The notes beneath the pieces were generated by a model, which was given only the letters and a program-made list of their open reading frames with translations, made no database searches and was not told where the DNA came from. DNA of 64,000 nucleotides from NCBI GenBank assembly GCA_028285465.1, contig JANQPD010000065.1, forward strand, positions 1-64,000, read 5' to 3'. How positions within the stretch are numbered: position 1 is the stretch's first letter; every line of letters begins with the position of its first letter. The position numbers were made by a program, and so were the translations under genes. Positions 8,690-17,434 of the stretch are shown piece by piece. Source of the stretch: Owenweeksia sp. GTDB taxonomy: Bacteria > Bacteroidota > Bacteroidia > Flavobacteriales > Schleiferiaceae.

Positions 8690-9490
8690 ATGACAACAAT
8701 CTTAATTATCTCAGGAATCATACTTTTCATTCTTTTCATAATCGGTAAAAGTAAAACCACGCCCAGTTCGACAACGACTTCCACCTCATATTCAACTCCT
8801 AAACCGACTGTTAAAACCAACTACAAAAGTGAAGGACCATTACTCTATAAAAAGAAAGGTATCAAATCATTTGAAATGAAAGGAATGTATTATAGAGACT
8901 TAAATCCAAAATCGCACAGTGGACAGTTTACCGGTTTTGCGGAATGTGAAGACAACACACATGATATGTATGCAGTTGGGATTTACAATGGCAATAATGA
9001 GCTTCTTGGTTATACTCCCAAAGGGAACAAAAGATTGAATACTTCACTGCAAGAATGGAACAATGGAAAAGTTCTTGTTTGGGGCTCCCTTTATTACAAT
9101 GACTATGAAGACAGGTGGAGTGGGCTGGTTTATATACCAGTTGGACTAACAAGTGCACAGCTTCAAAAAGTTGAACAGATACTCAAATTATTCACAGACA
9201 ATAAAGAACAAATAGATAAGAAAGAGAAATCGACAGAAAAATACTTTGAAATTCTAGAGCGACACAAGGAAATTAAAAAGCTATTATCAGAACTGAAAAA
9301 TCCAAAAGAGTTTAATTATTCATCTCCAAAAAACCTTTTACCTTCAATATCAAGTTATTTAGAAAAAGAAAAAAAATGGGAAAAACTGATAATGTTAGAA
9401 CAGTATCAAGATCTGATTTCCGAACTAAATGAAAAATTCCGAGAAACGACACTAAAAAGAATTGAAAAAGCCAAAAAAAACATTGCTTAG
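8690..9490 (+). CDS. Membrane-anchored HIRAN-domain protein
   Basis: Residues 4-19 form a single N-terminal membrane helix, followed by a Ser/Thr-rich linker. About 58-155 resembles a HIRAN domain: FEMKGMYYRDL at the start, DMYAVGIYNGNNELLGYTP in the middle (the family's NAVxV...xxGYxP block) and VLVWGSLYYN at the end. HIRAN domains bind single-stranded 3' DNA ends and occur in helicases and standalone prokaryotic proteins. The rest (about 170-266) is charged and helical. A HIRAN domain tethered to the membrane is uncommon and fits a DNA-entry surveillance role, which is inference. It ends the cluster begun by the LRR gene. Confidence 0.65.
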   Translation: MTTILIISGIILFILFIIGKSKTTPSSTTTSTSYSTPKPTVKTNYKSEGPLLYKKKGIKSFEMKGMYYRDLNPKSHSGQFTGFAECEDNTHDMYAVGIYNGNNELLGYTPKGNKRLNTSLQEWNNGKVLVWGSLYYNDYEDRWSGLVYIPVGLTSAQLQKVEQILKLFTDNKEQIDKKEKSTEKYFEILERHKEIKKLLSELKNPKEFNYSSPKNLLPSISSYLEKEKKWEKLIMLEQYQDLISELNEKFRETTLKRIEKAKKNIA

Positions 9491-9644
9491 CAATATATAA
9501 ACCCAATGCGGTAGTTGTTGTTCTATGGAAACAGGAAGTTGTAAATTAAAACCTCTAACCAACCAATAAGGATTAATCAGGACCGCACTGTGTTTATACA
9601 GCTCCCTTACCCACAAGCTAATCAAACCTCGTTGAATACAAGCC

Positions 9645-10559
9645 GTGAAGTCAAAAATTAAAACATACAACTCCGAAGATTTCCGGAATGAATACTTCAA
9701 TGCAAGTCCCGAGTTAGAAAAGCTTTTTAAAAAGAGCATAGAAGACTTTTTCTGCTTACAAATAGAAGACGTGAGTGAAAGAGTTCTCAAACCAATATTG
9801 CCCTCAAGGGAAGAAAGTCACACCTTAATTTTTGTAACAGAAGGCTCGTATAAAACCAAAATCGGATTCCAGGAATATACGGTTAAGCCCGACCAGATCG
9901 TGGTGATTCAAGCAGGGGCGGTTTTTTCCACGGAAGAGATCTCTACAGGAGTCAAAGGCTTTGCCTGCCATTTCCATCCCGATATACTTATCGGCAAATT
10001 TGGAAACCAGGCCTTACTCACGGATTTTGAGTTTTTGAATGTGGGCAACCATCCGATAATTGACTTGAAGAAAGAGGCAAAACCTGCTATCCGGAACTTA
10101 TTTGAAAGACTCTGTTCCGAATTCAAGTCTTATGAGCGGCCAAACCCGACTATTGTACATGCATACCTGTATACGCTACTTGCCGAATTAAAAGGATTGT
10201 TCGGTAACAATGACCTGGTCAACCAGGGCGCTTCGTTTCAAATTACTTCCCGGTTCAGAAAATTGGCTTACCAAAACGTAAAAAACAATTTGAAAGTAGC
10301 CGACTTTGCCGAAATGATGCATATCAGCCCTAACCATTTGAATAAATCGGTAAAAGTCATTACATCCAAGTCTGCATCTGAAGTAAATGATGACATAAAA
10401 CTTATCGAAATCAAGTTTTTACTTTATCAATCGGGCTTATCCATTAGTGAGATCTCCTATGAAATGGGCTATTCAGATGCTTCCTATTTTACCCGGTTCT
10501 TCAAAAAACGCACCAACGTTGCGCCAAGCAAGTTTCGGGAATTGATTGAAAAGTCCTAA
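9645..10559 (+). CDS. AraC-family transcriptional regulator
   Basis: A GTG start gives 304 residues. The first half is a cupin-like sensor region (VTEGSYKTKIGFQEYTV ... KGFACHFHPDIL) and the last hundred residues carry two helix-turn-helix units, including KVADFAEMMHISPNHLNK and the AraC signature ISEISYEMGYSDASYFTRFF. The ligand is unknown. It precedes the three-gene membrane operon at 10628 by 68 bases and may control it. Composition returns here from the A+T-rich cluster to the chromosomal average. Confidence 0.9.
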   Translation: MKSKIKTYNSEDFRNEYFNASPELEKLFKKSIEDFFCLQIEDVSERVLKPILPSREESHTLIFVTEGSYKTKIGFQEYTVKPDQIVVIQAGAVFSTEEISTGVKGFACHFHPDILIGKFGNQALLTDFEFLNVGNHPIIDLKKEAKPAIRNLFERLCSEFKSYERPNPTIVHAYLYTLLAELKGLFGNNDLVNQGASFQITSRFRKLAYQNVKNNLKVADFAEMMHISPNHLNKSVKVITSKSASEVNDDIKLIEIKFLLYQSGLSISEISYEMGYSDASYFTRFFKKRTNVAPSKFRELIEKS

Positions 10560-10587
10560 CCTTGGCATAATACTTCATAGTCCTTTC

Positions 10588-10614
10588 TTGAGAATGTAAA
10601 GACCTTTGCATTTG
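10588..10614 (+). promoter_or_regulatory. Bacteroidota-type promoter of the 10628 operon
   Basis: TTG at 10588 and TGCATTTG at 10607-10614 (one mismatch to TANNTTTG) are separated by 16 bases, and the predicted transcript would start a few bases before the ATG at 10628. Confidence 0.5.
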
Positions 10615-10627
10615 AAAATTTAAGGCT

Positions 10628-11092
10628 ATGTATTCAACGGTTTTGGCGCTACATTCCATATTCAGGTGGCTCGTGCTGCTCTCCTTATGCTACGCAATAT
10701 ACAGGGCATACAAAGGCTATGCTTCCAAGTCCGAATTCTCCTTTTTAGACAACAAAGTTCGACATTGGACAGCGACAATCGCGCATATCCAGCTTACTTT
10801 AGGTATTCTCGTTTACATCAAAAGCCCAATGATCAAATACTACTTCTCTGATTTCAGGAATTTAGTTGCTGATTGGAATTTGACTTTTTTCGGCCTTGTA
10901 CACTTTATCCTTATGATGGGGGCCATAGTGCTCATCACCATAGGTTCGGCCAAAGCCAAACGAAAAAAAACAGCACGGGAAAAGTTCAGGACCATGCTCG
11001 TAACGTATTCCATTGCACTTGCCCTGATTTTTATGGCCATTCCCTGGCCGTTTTCGCCATTGGCAAACCGACCTTACATAAGAGCATTTTAA
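10628..11092 (+). CDS. Four-helix integral membrane protein, cytochrome b-like
   Basis: The 154-residue protein has four predicted membrane helices. Histidines sit in or near the helices (LHSIFRWL, VRHWTATIAHIQL, GLVHFILMM), which is why relatives are sometimes called cytochrome b-like; heme binding is not shown by the sequence alone. It is joined directly to the next gene (stop and ATG adjacent) and so belongs to a three-gene operon behind an AraC regulator. Confidence 0.7.
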   Translation: MYSTVLALHSIFRWLVLLSLCYAIYRAYKGYASKSEFSFLDNKVRHWTATIAHIQLTLGILVYIKSPMIKYYFSDFRNLVADWNLTFFGLVHFILMMGAIVLITIGSAKAKRKKTAREKFRTMLVTYSIALALIFMAIPWPFSPLANRPYIRAF

Positions 11093-11410
11093 ATGAACCG
11101 GTTTTTTAATTCCAATATCGGCAGGCTTCGGTTACTGGCAATCCTGGAAGGCTTGTCCTTACTTCTATTGGTCTTTGTATCCGTTCCGCTCAAATACGTT
11201 TTTGGAATACCCCAACTGTCCTCGATTTTAGGCCCTGTTCACGGAATACTTTTCTTGTTGTTCGTTTTCAACACCATTAGCGTGGGAACAGAATATGAGT
11301 GGAAATTTAGACAAACCACCTGGAAAGTATTGTTAGCCTGCCTCATTCCATTTGGAACATTTTACGTTGACCGTAAAATTCTCAAACCCATACACAAAAG
11401 GATCGGTTAA
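11093..11410 (+). CDS. DUF3817 family membrane protein
   Basis: The 105 residues match the DUF3817 pattern: an N-terminal GRLRLLAILEGLSLLLL, then PLKYVFG, GPVHGILF in the second helix and IPFGTFYVDRKILK at the C-terminal end. Members are small three-helix membrane proteins of unknown function. The gene starts immediately after the previous stop and overlaps the next ORF by one base (TAATG), so the three are translated together. Confidence 0.9.
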   Translation: MNRFFNSNIGRLRLLAILEGLSLLLLVFVSVPLKYVFGIPQLSSILGPVHGILFLLFVFNTISVGTEYEWKFRQTTWKVLLACLIPFGTFYVDRKILKPIHKRIG

Positions 11411-11619
11411 TGCATATTTACGTGTTTAAGACCTCTATTGAACCACAGAATGTAAGAACGGTCAATGGCGTATTACGAACTTTGATTCCCAATGGCAAAT
11501 GGAATTATGATTTGGAGGACTGCGACAACATTTTACGGATTAAAAGCGGAAAAAATATTGCTGAATTGATCACCTTTCATTTAAGAAAGCAGGGCTTTTA
11601 CTGCGAAGAAATGGAATAA
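11410..11619 (+). CDS. Small ferredoxin-fold-like protein
   Basis: The 69 residues read as a beta-alpha-beta-beta-alpha-beta pattern (IYVFKTSI, VRTVNGVLRTL, NILRIKSG, IAELITFHLRKQGFYCEEM), as in heavy-metal-associated and related small ferredoxin-like proteins, but without the CxxC metal site. It is probably a cytoplasmic helper of the two membrane proteins before it, to whose last gene it is coupled by a TAATG overlap. The function is unknown. Confidence 0.65.
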   Translation: MHIYVFKTSIEPQNVRTVNGVLRTLIPNGKWNYDLEDCDNILRIKSGKNIAELITFHLRKQGFYCEEME

Positions 11620-11764
11620 CGCCCATAGGTAACAATAGCGGGGCAGGTGCTTTTTCGAACCGCTTTTGCTTTTATTTGACTACCTTTTCAAACGCGAAAA
11701 GCAGGTGCTATTTTTCCGCTCATGCGTTTGCCTGAGACCGCTAGCAGTAATTAAAACAGAATAA

Positions 11765-12097
11765 ATGAAACACCCGTTATTCCTTTCCATGCCTTACCCT
11801 TTACTCTTGTCATTGGCAATGGTATTTAGTAGCTGTGCGAAAGAAGAGGAAACACTATCGGACAGAGAGTTTTTTGAACAAGAATTAAGAGAACTCATCA
11901 GAGAACATAACCTAAACCGAATCGAAATCTTCATCGGGGATGGAAACAGCACTATTGGCAGCAATAAATGGACTTTCCGAAATGGTTTCTTGATTCTGGA
12001 CGATAATAGAAGATTTTTTGACCTGGATAAATTAAGGAGTTATGAAGTCACCATTTTTCCAAATGAAGACAGAAGGCTAAGGTTATGGTTTATATAG
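11765..12097 (+). CDS. Small lipoprotein of unknown function
   Basis: The product (110 residues from 11765, or 102 from an ATG at 11789) begins with a signal peptide and a lipobox ending SSC, followed by an acidic stretch. The rest is polar with a short beta-rich end (YEVTIFPNEDRRLRLWF). It should be anchored to the inner or outer membrane by lipidation. No family was recognised. It lies alone, with 145 bases upstream and 73 downstream. Confidence 0.65.
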   Translation: MKHPLFLSMPYPLLLSLAMVFSSCAKEEETLSDREFFEQELRELIREHNLNRIEIFIGDGNSTIGSNKWTFRNGFLILDDNRRFFDLDKLRSYEVTIFPNEDRRLRLWFI

Positions 12098-12170
12098 CTA
12101 TAAAAGCTAAGAATTATTATGAATACACACTGCTAACAAAGCCTATGAGCTGTAATTTGAGAAGAACGAA

Positions 12171-12902
12171 ATGACAATAAGAGCATTAGCCATTGGTTTG
12201 CTTGTTATGGGGCTGATGAGTTGCAACGCGAGACAAAAAGACAACCACACAAAAGACCCAGAAACCTATGCCGACATTAAAATAATTGGGGCAATGAAAA
12301 ACGTAATGTGGAAAGGAGAATTAGGCGGCATACTCCACCTGGACACAATTGCGGACAAAAACGGGCTTTACGGGCTTGGGCCTGTACGTTATTTAACAGG
12401 AGAGTTGCTGATCAATAACGGAAAATGTTACGTATCCAAAGCAACTTCTGACTCTACAATGACCGTTGAGGAAAGGTTTGATGTTCAGGCACCGTTCTTT
12501 GTTTATGGCCATGTAACGGATTGGCATGATGTTGAACTGCCCCCTAAGGTGAAAACCATTCAGGACCTGGAAGAATTCATTGATGAGAAAACAAGTGACT
12601 TCAAAAGACCTTTTGCCTTTAAGCTTGCCGGGCGAGTCTCAAACGCCCTTATTCATATTCAGAACCTGCCAGAAGGAACAAAAGTATCTTCACCGGAAGA
12701 AGCACATCAGGGGCAAACAAACTACAATATCGAAAATGAAGAAGCCGAAATAATCGGGTTTTTCTCCACGGAACACAAAGGTGTTTTTACCCATCACGAC
12801 TCCTTTTTACATATGCATTTAATTACTAAAGACGAGCGTAAGATGGGACATGTAGACCAATTGGAAATCGGAGAAATGAAACTGTATTTACCGAAAAAAT
12901 AA
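12171..12902 (+). CDS. budA: Exported alpha-acetolactate decarboxylase (lipoprotein)
   Basis: The enzyme converts 2-acetolactate to acetoin. Family blocks are plain: LGPVRYLTGELLI, PFAFKLAGRV, the long stretch from NLPEGTKVSSPEEAHQG to NY, and FSTEHKGVFTHHDSFLHMHL, which carries the histidines expected to hold the catalytic zinc. The N-terminus is a signal peptide with a lipobox (VMGLMSC), so the enzyme should act outside the cytoplasm, as the secreted Brevibacillus enzyme does. No acetolactate synthase or butanediol dehydrogenase gene is near. The gene is single, with no terminator seen. Confidence 0.93.
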   Translation: MTIRALAIGLLVMGLMSCNARQKDNHTKDPETYADIKIIGAMKNVMWKGELGGILHLDTIADKNGLYGLGPVRYLTGELLINNGKCYVSKATSDSTMTVEERFDVQAPFFVYGHVTDWHDVELPPKVKTIQDLEEFIDEKTSDFKRPFAFKLAGRVSNALIHIQNLPEGTKVSSPEEAHQGQTNYNIENEEAEIIGFFSTEHKGVFTHHDSFLHMHLITKDERKMGHVDQLEIGEMKLYLPKK

Positions 12903-13231
12903 AAAACTACCTACAACAGAAGTTGTTGCTGCACACGCCTTTCAAGAGAAAAATGTACGCTGACAGGAGGGCCGGGAGCGTTTCTTTTTTAAGGCACCTG
13001 TTAAGCGGGCAAAATCCGGCTGCAGTACCCGGATTTCCCCCCGGAACAACCTTTTGCACAAGTGCCCAACCCTGGCACTCAGCAGATAACCTACAAAAAA
13101 CGCTTCCTGCTCATTTTTTTGCCTTGCACGCGATAAGATTAACTCCGAGCACATGGCGTATCCGGATCCTTAAGCTATCTTTATCAACCAGTGTTGTGCA
13201 ACAGGTACAATGCTTGTAAAATTCACGCGTT
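12903..13231. other. Gene-free stretch
   Basis: A 98-codon ORF (12923-13219, +) has low-complexity, shadow-like composition and is not accepted. A CCGGAT/ATCCGG-like symmetry occurs around 13016-13043 but no terminator or promoter could be assigned. Confidence 0.4.
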
Positions 13232-13870
13232 ATGAAACACATGGCAATAATCACGCTTATTGCGACAACGATCGCTTTTTTCTCGGGATGTGCAAAGGGT
13301 AAACCCGTTTTTGTGCACGCAAAGCACTATGAAGTGGTAGATGAGCTTCCTATGGATTTAAAAACAACAAAGCGCACAGGCAGGATGTTCTCCATTGTCT
13401 CCAACGCCCAAACAGCAGACGAACTCGCCCAAACAGCCATGTTAGCGGCTTATGAACTCCATAATGTGCATGGCTATGACCTAACGTCCGTGCTCCTTTA
13501 CCCCAATAAGGACCTCATCAGAACAGGCGCGTATTATGCGCAAGTTGAATATGCGGCAGATAATAAAGGAACTCAAGGAGTGCCGGGCGTTGATAAGACG
13601 CTGTTTACGTCGGGGAAATGGAAAGTAAGGGCTGCAAATAATGCGTTATCAGGTAGGGAATTAGCCATCATAAACCTGTGGTACGGAGATCAACATAAAT
13701 TTCCCAGCAAAGACATGCATAGCAGTTTGTCTTTTGACAAAGCCGCATTAACGGACCACATAGCCAAAGAACTTGAAGTGCATGTGGCGGAAGTTAAACT
13801 TCCGCCTATTGTATGTAGAGAATACAAAGGGCTGGATGTAAAAAGCCGGATGACCCCTGCGCCTAATTAA
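13232..13870 (+). CDS. Lipoprotein of unknown function
   Basis: The 212-residue protein starts with a signal peptide and lipobox (IAFFSGC). The mature part contains alternating helices and strands (TADELAQTAMLAAYELH, VLLYPNKDL, YYAQVEYAADNKG, WKVRAANNALSGRE) that recall DUF4875-like lipoproteins, but this link is weak. It is presumably attached to a membrane and faces the periplasm. The gene is solitary on the + strand. Confidence 0.65.
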   Translation: MKHMAIITLIATTIAFFSGCAKGKPVFVHAKHYEVVDELPMDLKTTKRTGRMFSIVSNAQTADELAQTAMLAAYELHNVHGYDLTSVLLYPNKDLIRTGAYYAQVEYAADNKGTQGVPGVDKTLFTSGKWKVRAANNALSGRELAIINLWYGDQHKFPSKDMHSSLSFDKAALTDHIAKELEVHVAEVKLPPIVCREYKGLDVKSRMTPAPN

Positions 13871-14016
13871 AACCAAAATTACCCCGGCAATATGAACTAC
13901 ACCCGCCCTTGGTCAACAGCAATGCCTTGCGCACGAATTTCTCTCTCCATTAGACATTTACCTTAAAACACCTGACTTTTGCCGCAGCCCTATGCTTTAT
14001 CCAAAGACACAAAGAA

Positions 14017-14790
14017 ATGCAAAACTTCATTGAGTTAAACACCGGGAACATTGCTTCGGAGCACATTTGTTGTGCGATATCAGACAAGAAATGCGCCGAC
14101 AGTTACCAGGCAAAAAAAGACTGGCTACAAAAAGAATTTGCCAATGGCTACGTATTCAGACGCCTTGACGAAAGAGCCAAAGTCTTTATTGAATATGGCC
14201 CAGCCGAAAATGCCTGGGTACCCATAACCGCCCCCAACTACCTAAACATAAATTGTTTTTGGGTATCCGGAAAGTATAAAAAAAAGGGATATGGTAAAGC
14301 GCTTTTGAACACGGCCATTGAGGATGCAAAAGAACAGGGTAGAAACGGACTCGTCACCGTGGTAGGGACAAAAAAATTCCACTTTATGAGTGATACCAGG
14401 TGGCTGTTAAAACAGGGGTTTGAAGAAGTGGAGCGCATATCAAGCGGATTCAGTTTGCTGGCCATGAAATTCGATGATGGCGCCGAAGACCCGAAATTCA
14501 ACGAGTCCGTAAAAAGCGGTGAATGCCCGGATAAACAGGGTATAGTTGTATATTACTCAAACCGCTGTCCTTTTGCAGAATTTCATGCGCATAAATCTTT
14601 AGCCGAAACCGCAAAGAACAGAAACCTCCCATTAAAAGTGATCAAACTAAACACAATGGAAGAAGCACAAAAGGCGCCAAGTCCCGCCACCATTTTTAGT
14701 TTGTTCCTGGATGGAACATTTATAACCACAGACCTGAGTGTTTGTATGGATAGCAGGTATGATAAAGTGATTGAACGGTCGAAGAAGTGA
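14017..14790 (+). CDS. GNAT acetyltransferase with YoaP-like C-terminal domain
   Basis: Residues about 1-150 are a GNAT acetyltransferase: FWVSGKYKKKGYGKALLNTA contains the acetyl-CoA binding R/KxxGxG/A loop. The second part (about 170-257) has VVYYSNRCPFAEFHAHKSL and SLFLDGTFITTDLSV, the thioredoxin-like YoaP domain with a cysteine (SNRCPF) in a redox-site position. The pairing is known from Bacillus YoaP and relatives, whose substrate is unresolved. Solitary gene with 78 bases to the next one. Confidence 0.9.
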   Translation: MQNFIELNTGNIASEHICCAISDKKCADSYQAKKDWLQKEFANGYVFRRLDERAKVFIEYGPAENAWVPITAPNYLNINCFWVSGKYKKKGYGKALLNTAIEDAKEQGRNGLVTVVGTKKFHFMSDTRWLLKQGFEEVERISSGFSLLAMKFDDGAEDPKFNESVKSGECPDKQGIVVYYSNRCPFAEFHAHKSLAETAKNRNLPLKVIKLNTMEEAQKAPSPATIFSLFLDGTFITTDLSVCMDSRYDKVIERSKK

Positions 14791-14868
14791 AAGCAGATGC
14801 CAACCATAGCGCCATAGTGTCTGCCCCAGGGGAAACCTGCCCCGTATTTAATAAACGCCCCGCATAAA

Positions 14869-15408
14869 ATGAGTAAGAAGAACAGCGTATTTATTGCCAC
14901 CAGTATCGATGGTTACATCGCGGATAAAAAAGGCGGAATAGACTGGTTGCACGCCATACCTAACCCAGGTGAGGACGATATGGGCTATGTAGCCTTTATG
15001 AAAGATATTGATGCCCTCCTTATGGGGCGCATCACCTTCGAAACCGTATGTGGATTTGACATAGATTGGCCCTATGCCCAACCCGTGTTCGTATTGAGCA
15101 ATACGCTCGATGAAATACCTGAAAGCCATACAGGAAAGGCATTTTTGGTCAGCGGAACATTAAGCGGGGTGCTAAACCAGATCCACACAAAAGGATTTCA
15201 CCGGCTTTATATAGACGGGGGAACCACCATACAAAGTTTCCTGAAAGAGGATTTGATCGATGAAATGGTACTCACCACTATTCCGATCCTGCTGGGTGGG
15301 GGTGCTGCTTTGTTTGCTGAACTTCCGCACGCACTAAAATTTGAGTTGGTGGGCACAAAAACCTATTTAAACCAAATCACACAACGGCATTACAGACGGA
15401 AAAAATGA
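14869..15408 (+). CDS. Dihydrofolate reductase-like (RibD C-terminal) family protein
   Basis: The 179-residue product matches the RibD C-terminal/DHFR-like fold: FIATSIDGYIADKKGGIDWL at the start, LLMGRITFETVCGF, FVLSNTL, LYIDGGTTIQSFLKEDLIDEMVLTTIPILLGGG (split here as consecutive blocks) and the short C-terminal strands. Members usually reduce pterin or deaza-flavin type substrates with NAD(P)H; the specific substrate is unknown, and this is not the riboflavin pathway RibD because the deaminase half is absent. Confidence 0.88.
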   Translation: MSKKNSVFIATSIDGYIADKKGGIDWLHAIPNPGEDDMGYVAFMKDIDALLMGRITFETVCGFDIDWPYAQPVFVLSNTLDEIPESHTGKAFLVSGTLSGVLNQIHTKGFHRLYIDGGTTIQSFLKEDLIDEMVLTTIPILLGGGAALFAELPHALKFELVGTKTYLNQITQRHYRRKK

Positions 15409-15568
15409 CCTACCCCATACCGGTAAGGTGGATAAAGAGATAACAACTATAGGAGGTCCTCGAAACGCTAAATATAGAAACCAAGGTTCGTGCTACCTAA
15501 AACGTTGTACATTAGAGATTCACCAATGCGCATACCCAAAAACGTTGCACACATCAAATATTTAAATC

Positions 15569-15994
15569 ATGACATCCGGAAAAGCAAAAATTATTCCCGC
15601 CCTGCGCTATAAAGACGCAAAGGCCGCCATCGACTGGCTATGCACGGCCCTTGGGTTTGAGCAACACCTCCTTGTAGAGGGAGAAAATGGTTCCATTGAC
15701 CATGCGCAACTCGTTTTGGACAACTGTATGGTCATGCTTGGATCTATGCGTACGGATGCGTACGGGCAATATTTTAGCACGCCTGACCATATGGGGGGCA
15801 TAAATACGCAAGCCCCTTATATTGTACTGGAACAAATCGAGGCACATTACGAAAAGGCCGTTGCCGAAAAAGCCGAGATCATCCTTCCGTTAAAAGAAGA
15901 GCAGTATGGCGGAAAGTCCTATTCGTGCAGAGACCCTGAGGGGCACATTTGGAATTTTGGTTCGTACGATCCCTGGGAACAGCCAAAGCCCTAA
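15569..15994 (+). CDS. VOC (glyoxalase/bleomycin-resistance) family protein
   Basis: The 141 residues form one vicinal oxygen chelate module pair: ALRYKDAKAAIDWLCTALGF at the start, DHAQLVLDNCMVMLGS in the first half and YSCRDPEGHIWNFGSY at the end, where DPEGHxW is the family's closing motif. Such proteins bind a metal or a small molecule, and many confer resistance to thiol-reactive drugs or detoxify aldehydes. Here the substrate is unknown. The upstream 160 bases carry two AACGTTG(T/C)ACA strings (near 15501 and 15540) which may be regulatory. Confidence 0.88.
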   Translation: MTSGKAKIIPALRYKDAKAAIDWLCTALGFEQHLLVEGENGSIDHAQLVLDNCMVMLGSMRTDAYGQYFSTPDHMGGINTQAPYIVLEQIEAHYEKAVAEKAEIILPLKEEQYGGKSYSCRDPEGHIWNFGSYDPWEQPKP

Positions 15995-16051
15995 CGCCGG
16001 TATACAAGCTTTTACATACACCATGGCCGGCAAAACCCTAAACAGCGAAGT

Positions 16052-16078
16052 TTGTATGCTATGCAAACTTTACATTTG
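16052..16078 (+). promoter_or_regulatory. Bacteroidota-type promoter
   Basis: TTG at 16052-16054, 16 bases, then a perfect TACATTTG (TANNTTTG) at 16071-16078. It faces the small lipoprotein gene. Confidence 0.65.
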
Positions 16079-16145
16079 ATAACCCACATACAGGCGCTGG
16101 AATGCACGGCATTAAAGCAGCCGAATGAACCCAAAAAGCAAACCT

Positions 16146-16472
16146 ATGAGAAAAGTTTTTGTAAACATTACCCTGGCACTCTTTTCCCTCCTGCTCTTGC
16201 TCAGTAGCTGCACTACCACGAGAATGGCGGTTTTAATACCCGAGGAAAACGAAGAGATTGAACTGTTTACAACAAAAGTGCCGGAGCGTAACTATGTCGA
16301 AATTTGTTACATCCAAACCGATGGGGGCATATTTACTACCCCTCAAAAACTTCTTGACGAACTGAAAAAGAAAGGCATTGCATTGGAAGCGGATGCCCTG
16401 ATTGACATTAAATATGACTTCCAGGCCTGGTATCCTGTGGCCTCCGGAATTGCCATAGTGTATACAAACTAA
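16146..16472 (+). CDS. Small lipoprotein of unknown function
   Basis: From the ATG at 16146 the 108-residue product has a textbook signal peptide and lipobox (FSLLLLLSSC); an ATG at 16125 would add seven residues. The mature part contains EIELFTTKVPERNYVEICYIQTD-like alternating strands split by a Lys-rich helix (LLDELKKKG) and ends in a hydrophobic strand. The pattern suggests a small alpha/beta periplasmic domain like that of YbjQ-type proteins, but no family was confirmed. Confidence 0.7.
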   Translation: MRKVFVNITLALFSLLLLLSSCTTTRMAVLIPEENEEIELFTTKVPERNYVEICYIQTDGGIFTTPQKLLDELKKKGIALEADALIDIKYDFQAWYPVASGIAIVYTN

Positions 16473-16612
16473 AAACAACACCTGAAGGTGGCCTGCCTCC
16501 GGCAAACACAAAGGCAAGAGGTAACGAACCTCCGGTTTCTTTAGGAATGTATAGAAACCCGCGCTAGCTTTAGCCGGAACCGGCATACGCAACCACAACA
16601 AAAGCATCGCTT

Positions 16613-17434
16613 ATGGATTATCAAACCTTTGCCCCCCATCCCGATCTGGATGCGCTTGTGAAGTGCCATTGGACCTTGGAAGTCCCGGGCGACATAGAAG
16701 CTCCCAGGCAACGCATCATCCCGGACGGCTGCATTGAAATGTGCTTTATTCTCGGGGACGATGTAAAGAGGTTTACCTCTGGCAATGCATACATCATCCA
16801 ACCCCGCGCCATGGTATTCGGGCAGATCACCAAACCCTATTACGTACAGCCTACCGGCTATGTCAATACTTTTGCCGTCCGGTTTTACCCTTATGGCTTC
16901 GCCCATTTTATCACGCAGCCCATTCACGCATTGGCGGACAAAGAAACCCCGCTGAGCGCGCTGTTTGAAAAGGATGCTGCCCGGGAATTAGAGGAAAAAA
17001 TAATTCGTGCTTCATCTACGTCCTCCAGGATAGAAGCCGTAGAAAACTTCCTGCTCGAAAAACTCACGGATCAATCCACCGTTGAAAACATTGTAAGGTC
17101 AACCATTGATGCCCTTGCTCAAACCAAGGGCAGCGCTTCCATCCACTCCCTGCTGAAAGACGACCCATCCAAAAGGCGGAAGCTCGAAAGGAGGTTTTCA
17201 ACACAGGTGGGGATCAGCCCAAAGCAGTTGGGTAAGATCATGAGGTTGCAGGCGGCATTAAAAATGATGCTCGACAAACCGGGGAAAAGCCTGACCCGGG
17301 TTGCCTATGAAAACGCATACTACGACCAGGCCCATTTTATCAAAGACTTCAAAGAGTTCACAGGCGTCAATCCTAAAAACTACCTCGGTGACGATCAGAT
17401 GAGGCTTTCGTCGCTCATCTATTCAAAGGACTGA
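16613..17434 (+). CDS. AraC-family regulator with DUF6597-type sensor domain
   Basis: The first ~110 residues (HPDLDALVKCHWTLEVPG, RIIPDGCIEMCFILGD) are the DUF6597 cupin-like domain often fused to AraC DNA-binding domains. Residues about 170-260 give the HTH pair: RKLERRFSTQVGISPKQLGK and RVAYENAYYDQAHFIKDFKE with GVNPKNY. The effector is unknown. It is followed after 189 bases by a VOC gene, a pairing seen in stress or drug-response units. Confidence 0.88.
   Translation: MDYQTFAPHPDLDALVKCHWTLEVPGDIEAPRQRIIPDGCIEMCFILGDDVKRFTSGNAYIIQPRAMVFGQITKPYYVQPTGYVNTFAVRFYPYGFAHFITQPIHALADKETPLSALFEKDAARELEEKIIRASSTSSRIEAVENFLLEKLTDQSTVENIVRSTIDALAQTKGSASIHSLLKDDPSKRRKLERRFSTQVGISPKQLGKIMRLQAALKMMLDKPGKSLTRVAYENAYYDQAHFIKDFKEFTGVNPKNYLGDDQMRLSSLIYSKD

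Noticed and set aside
6873-9644. attC-like integron sites in spacers (for example strings ending CGTTATACAAC or GTTGGTCGTTAAT)
   Set aside because: The core triplets do not match the RYYYAAC/GTTRRRY pair, no stable folded structure was found by eye, and no integrase is present.
12923-13219. Plus-strand ORF of 98 codons
   Set aside because: Composition typical of a chance ORF in an intergenic stretch; no signal peptide or domain.
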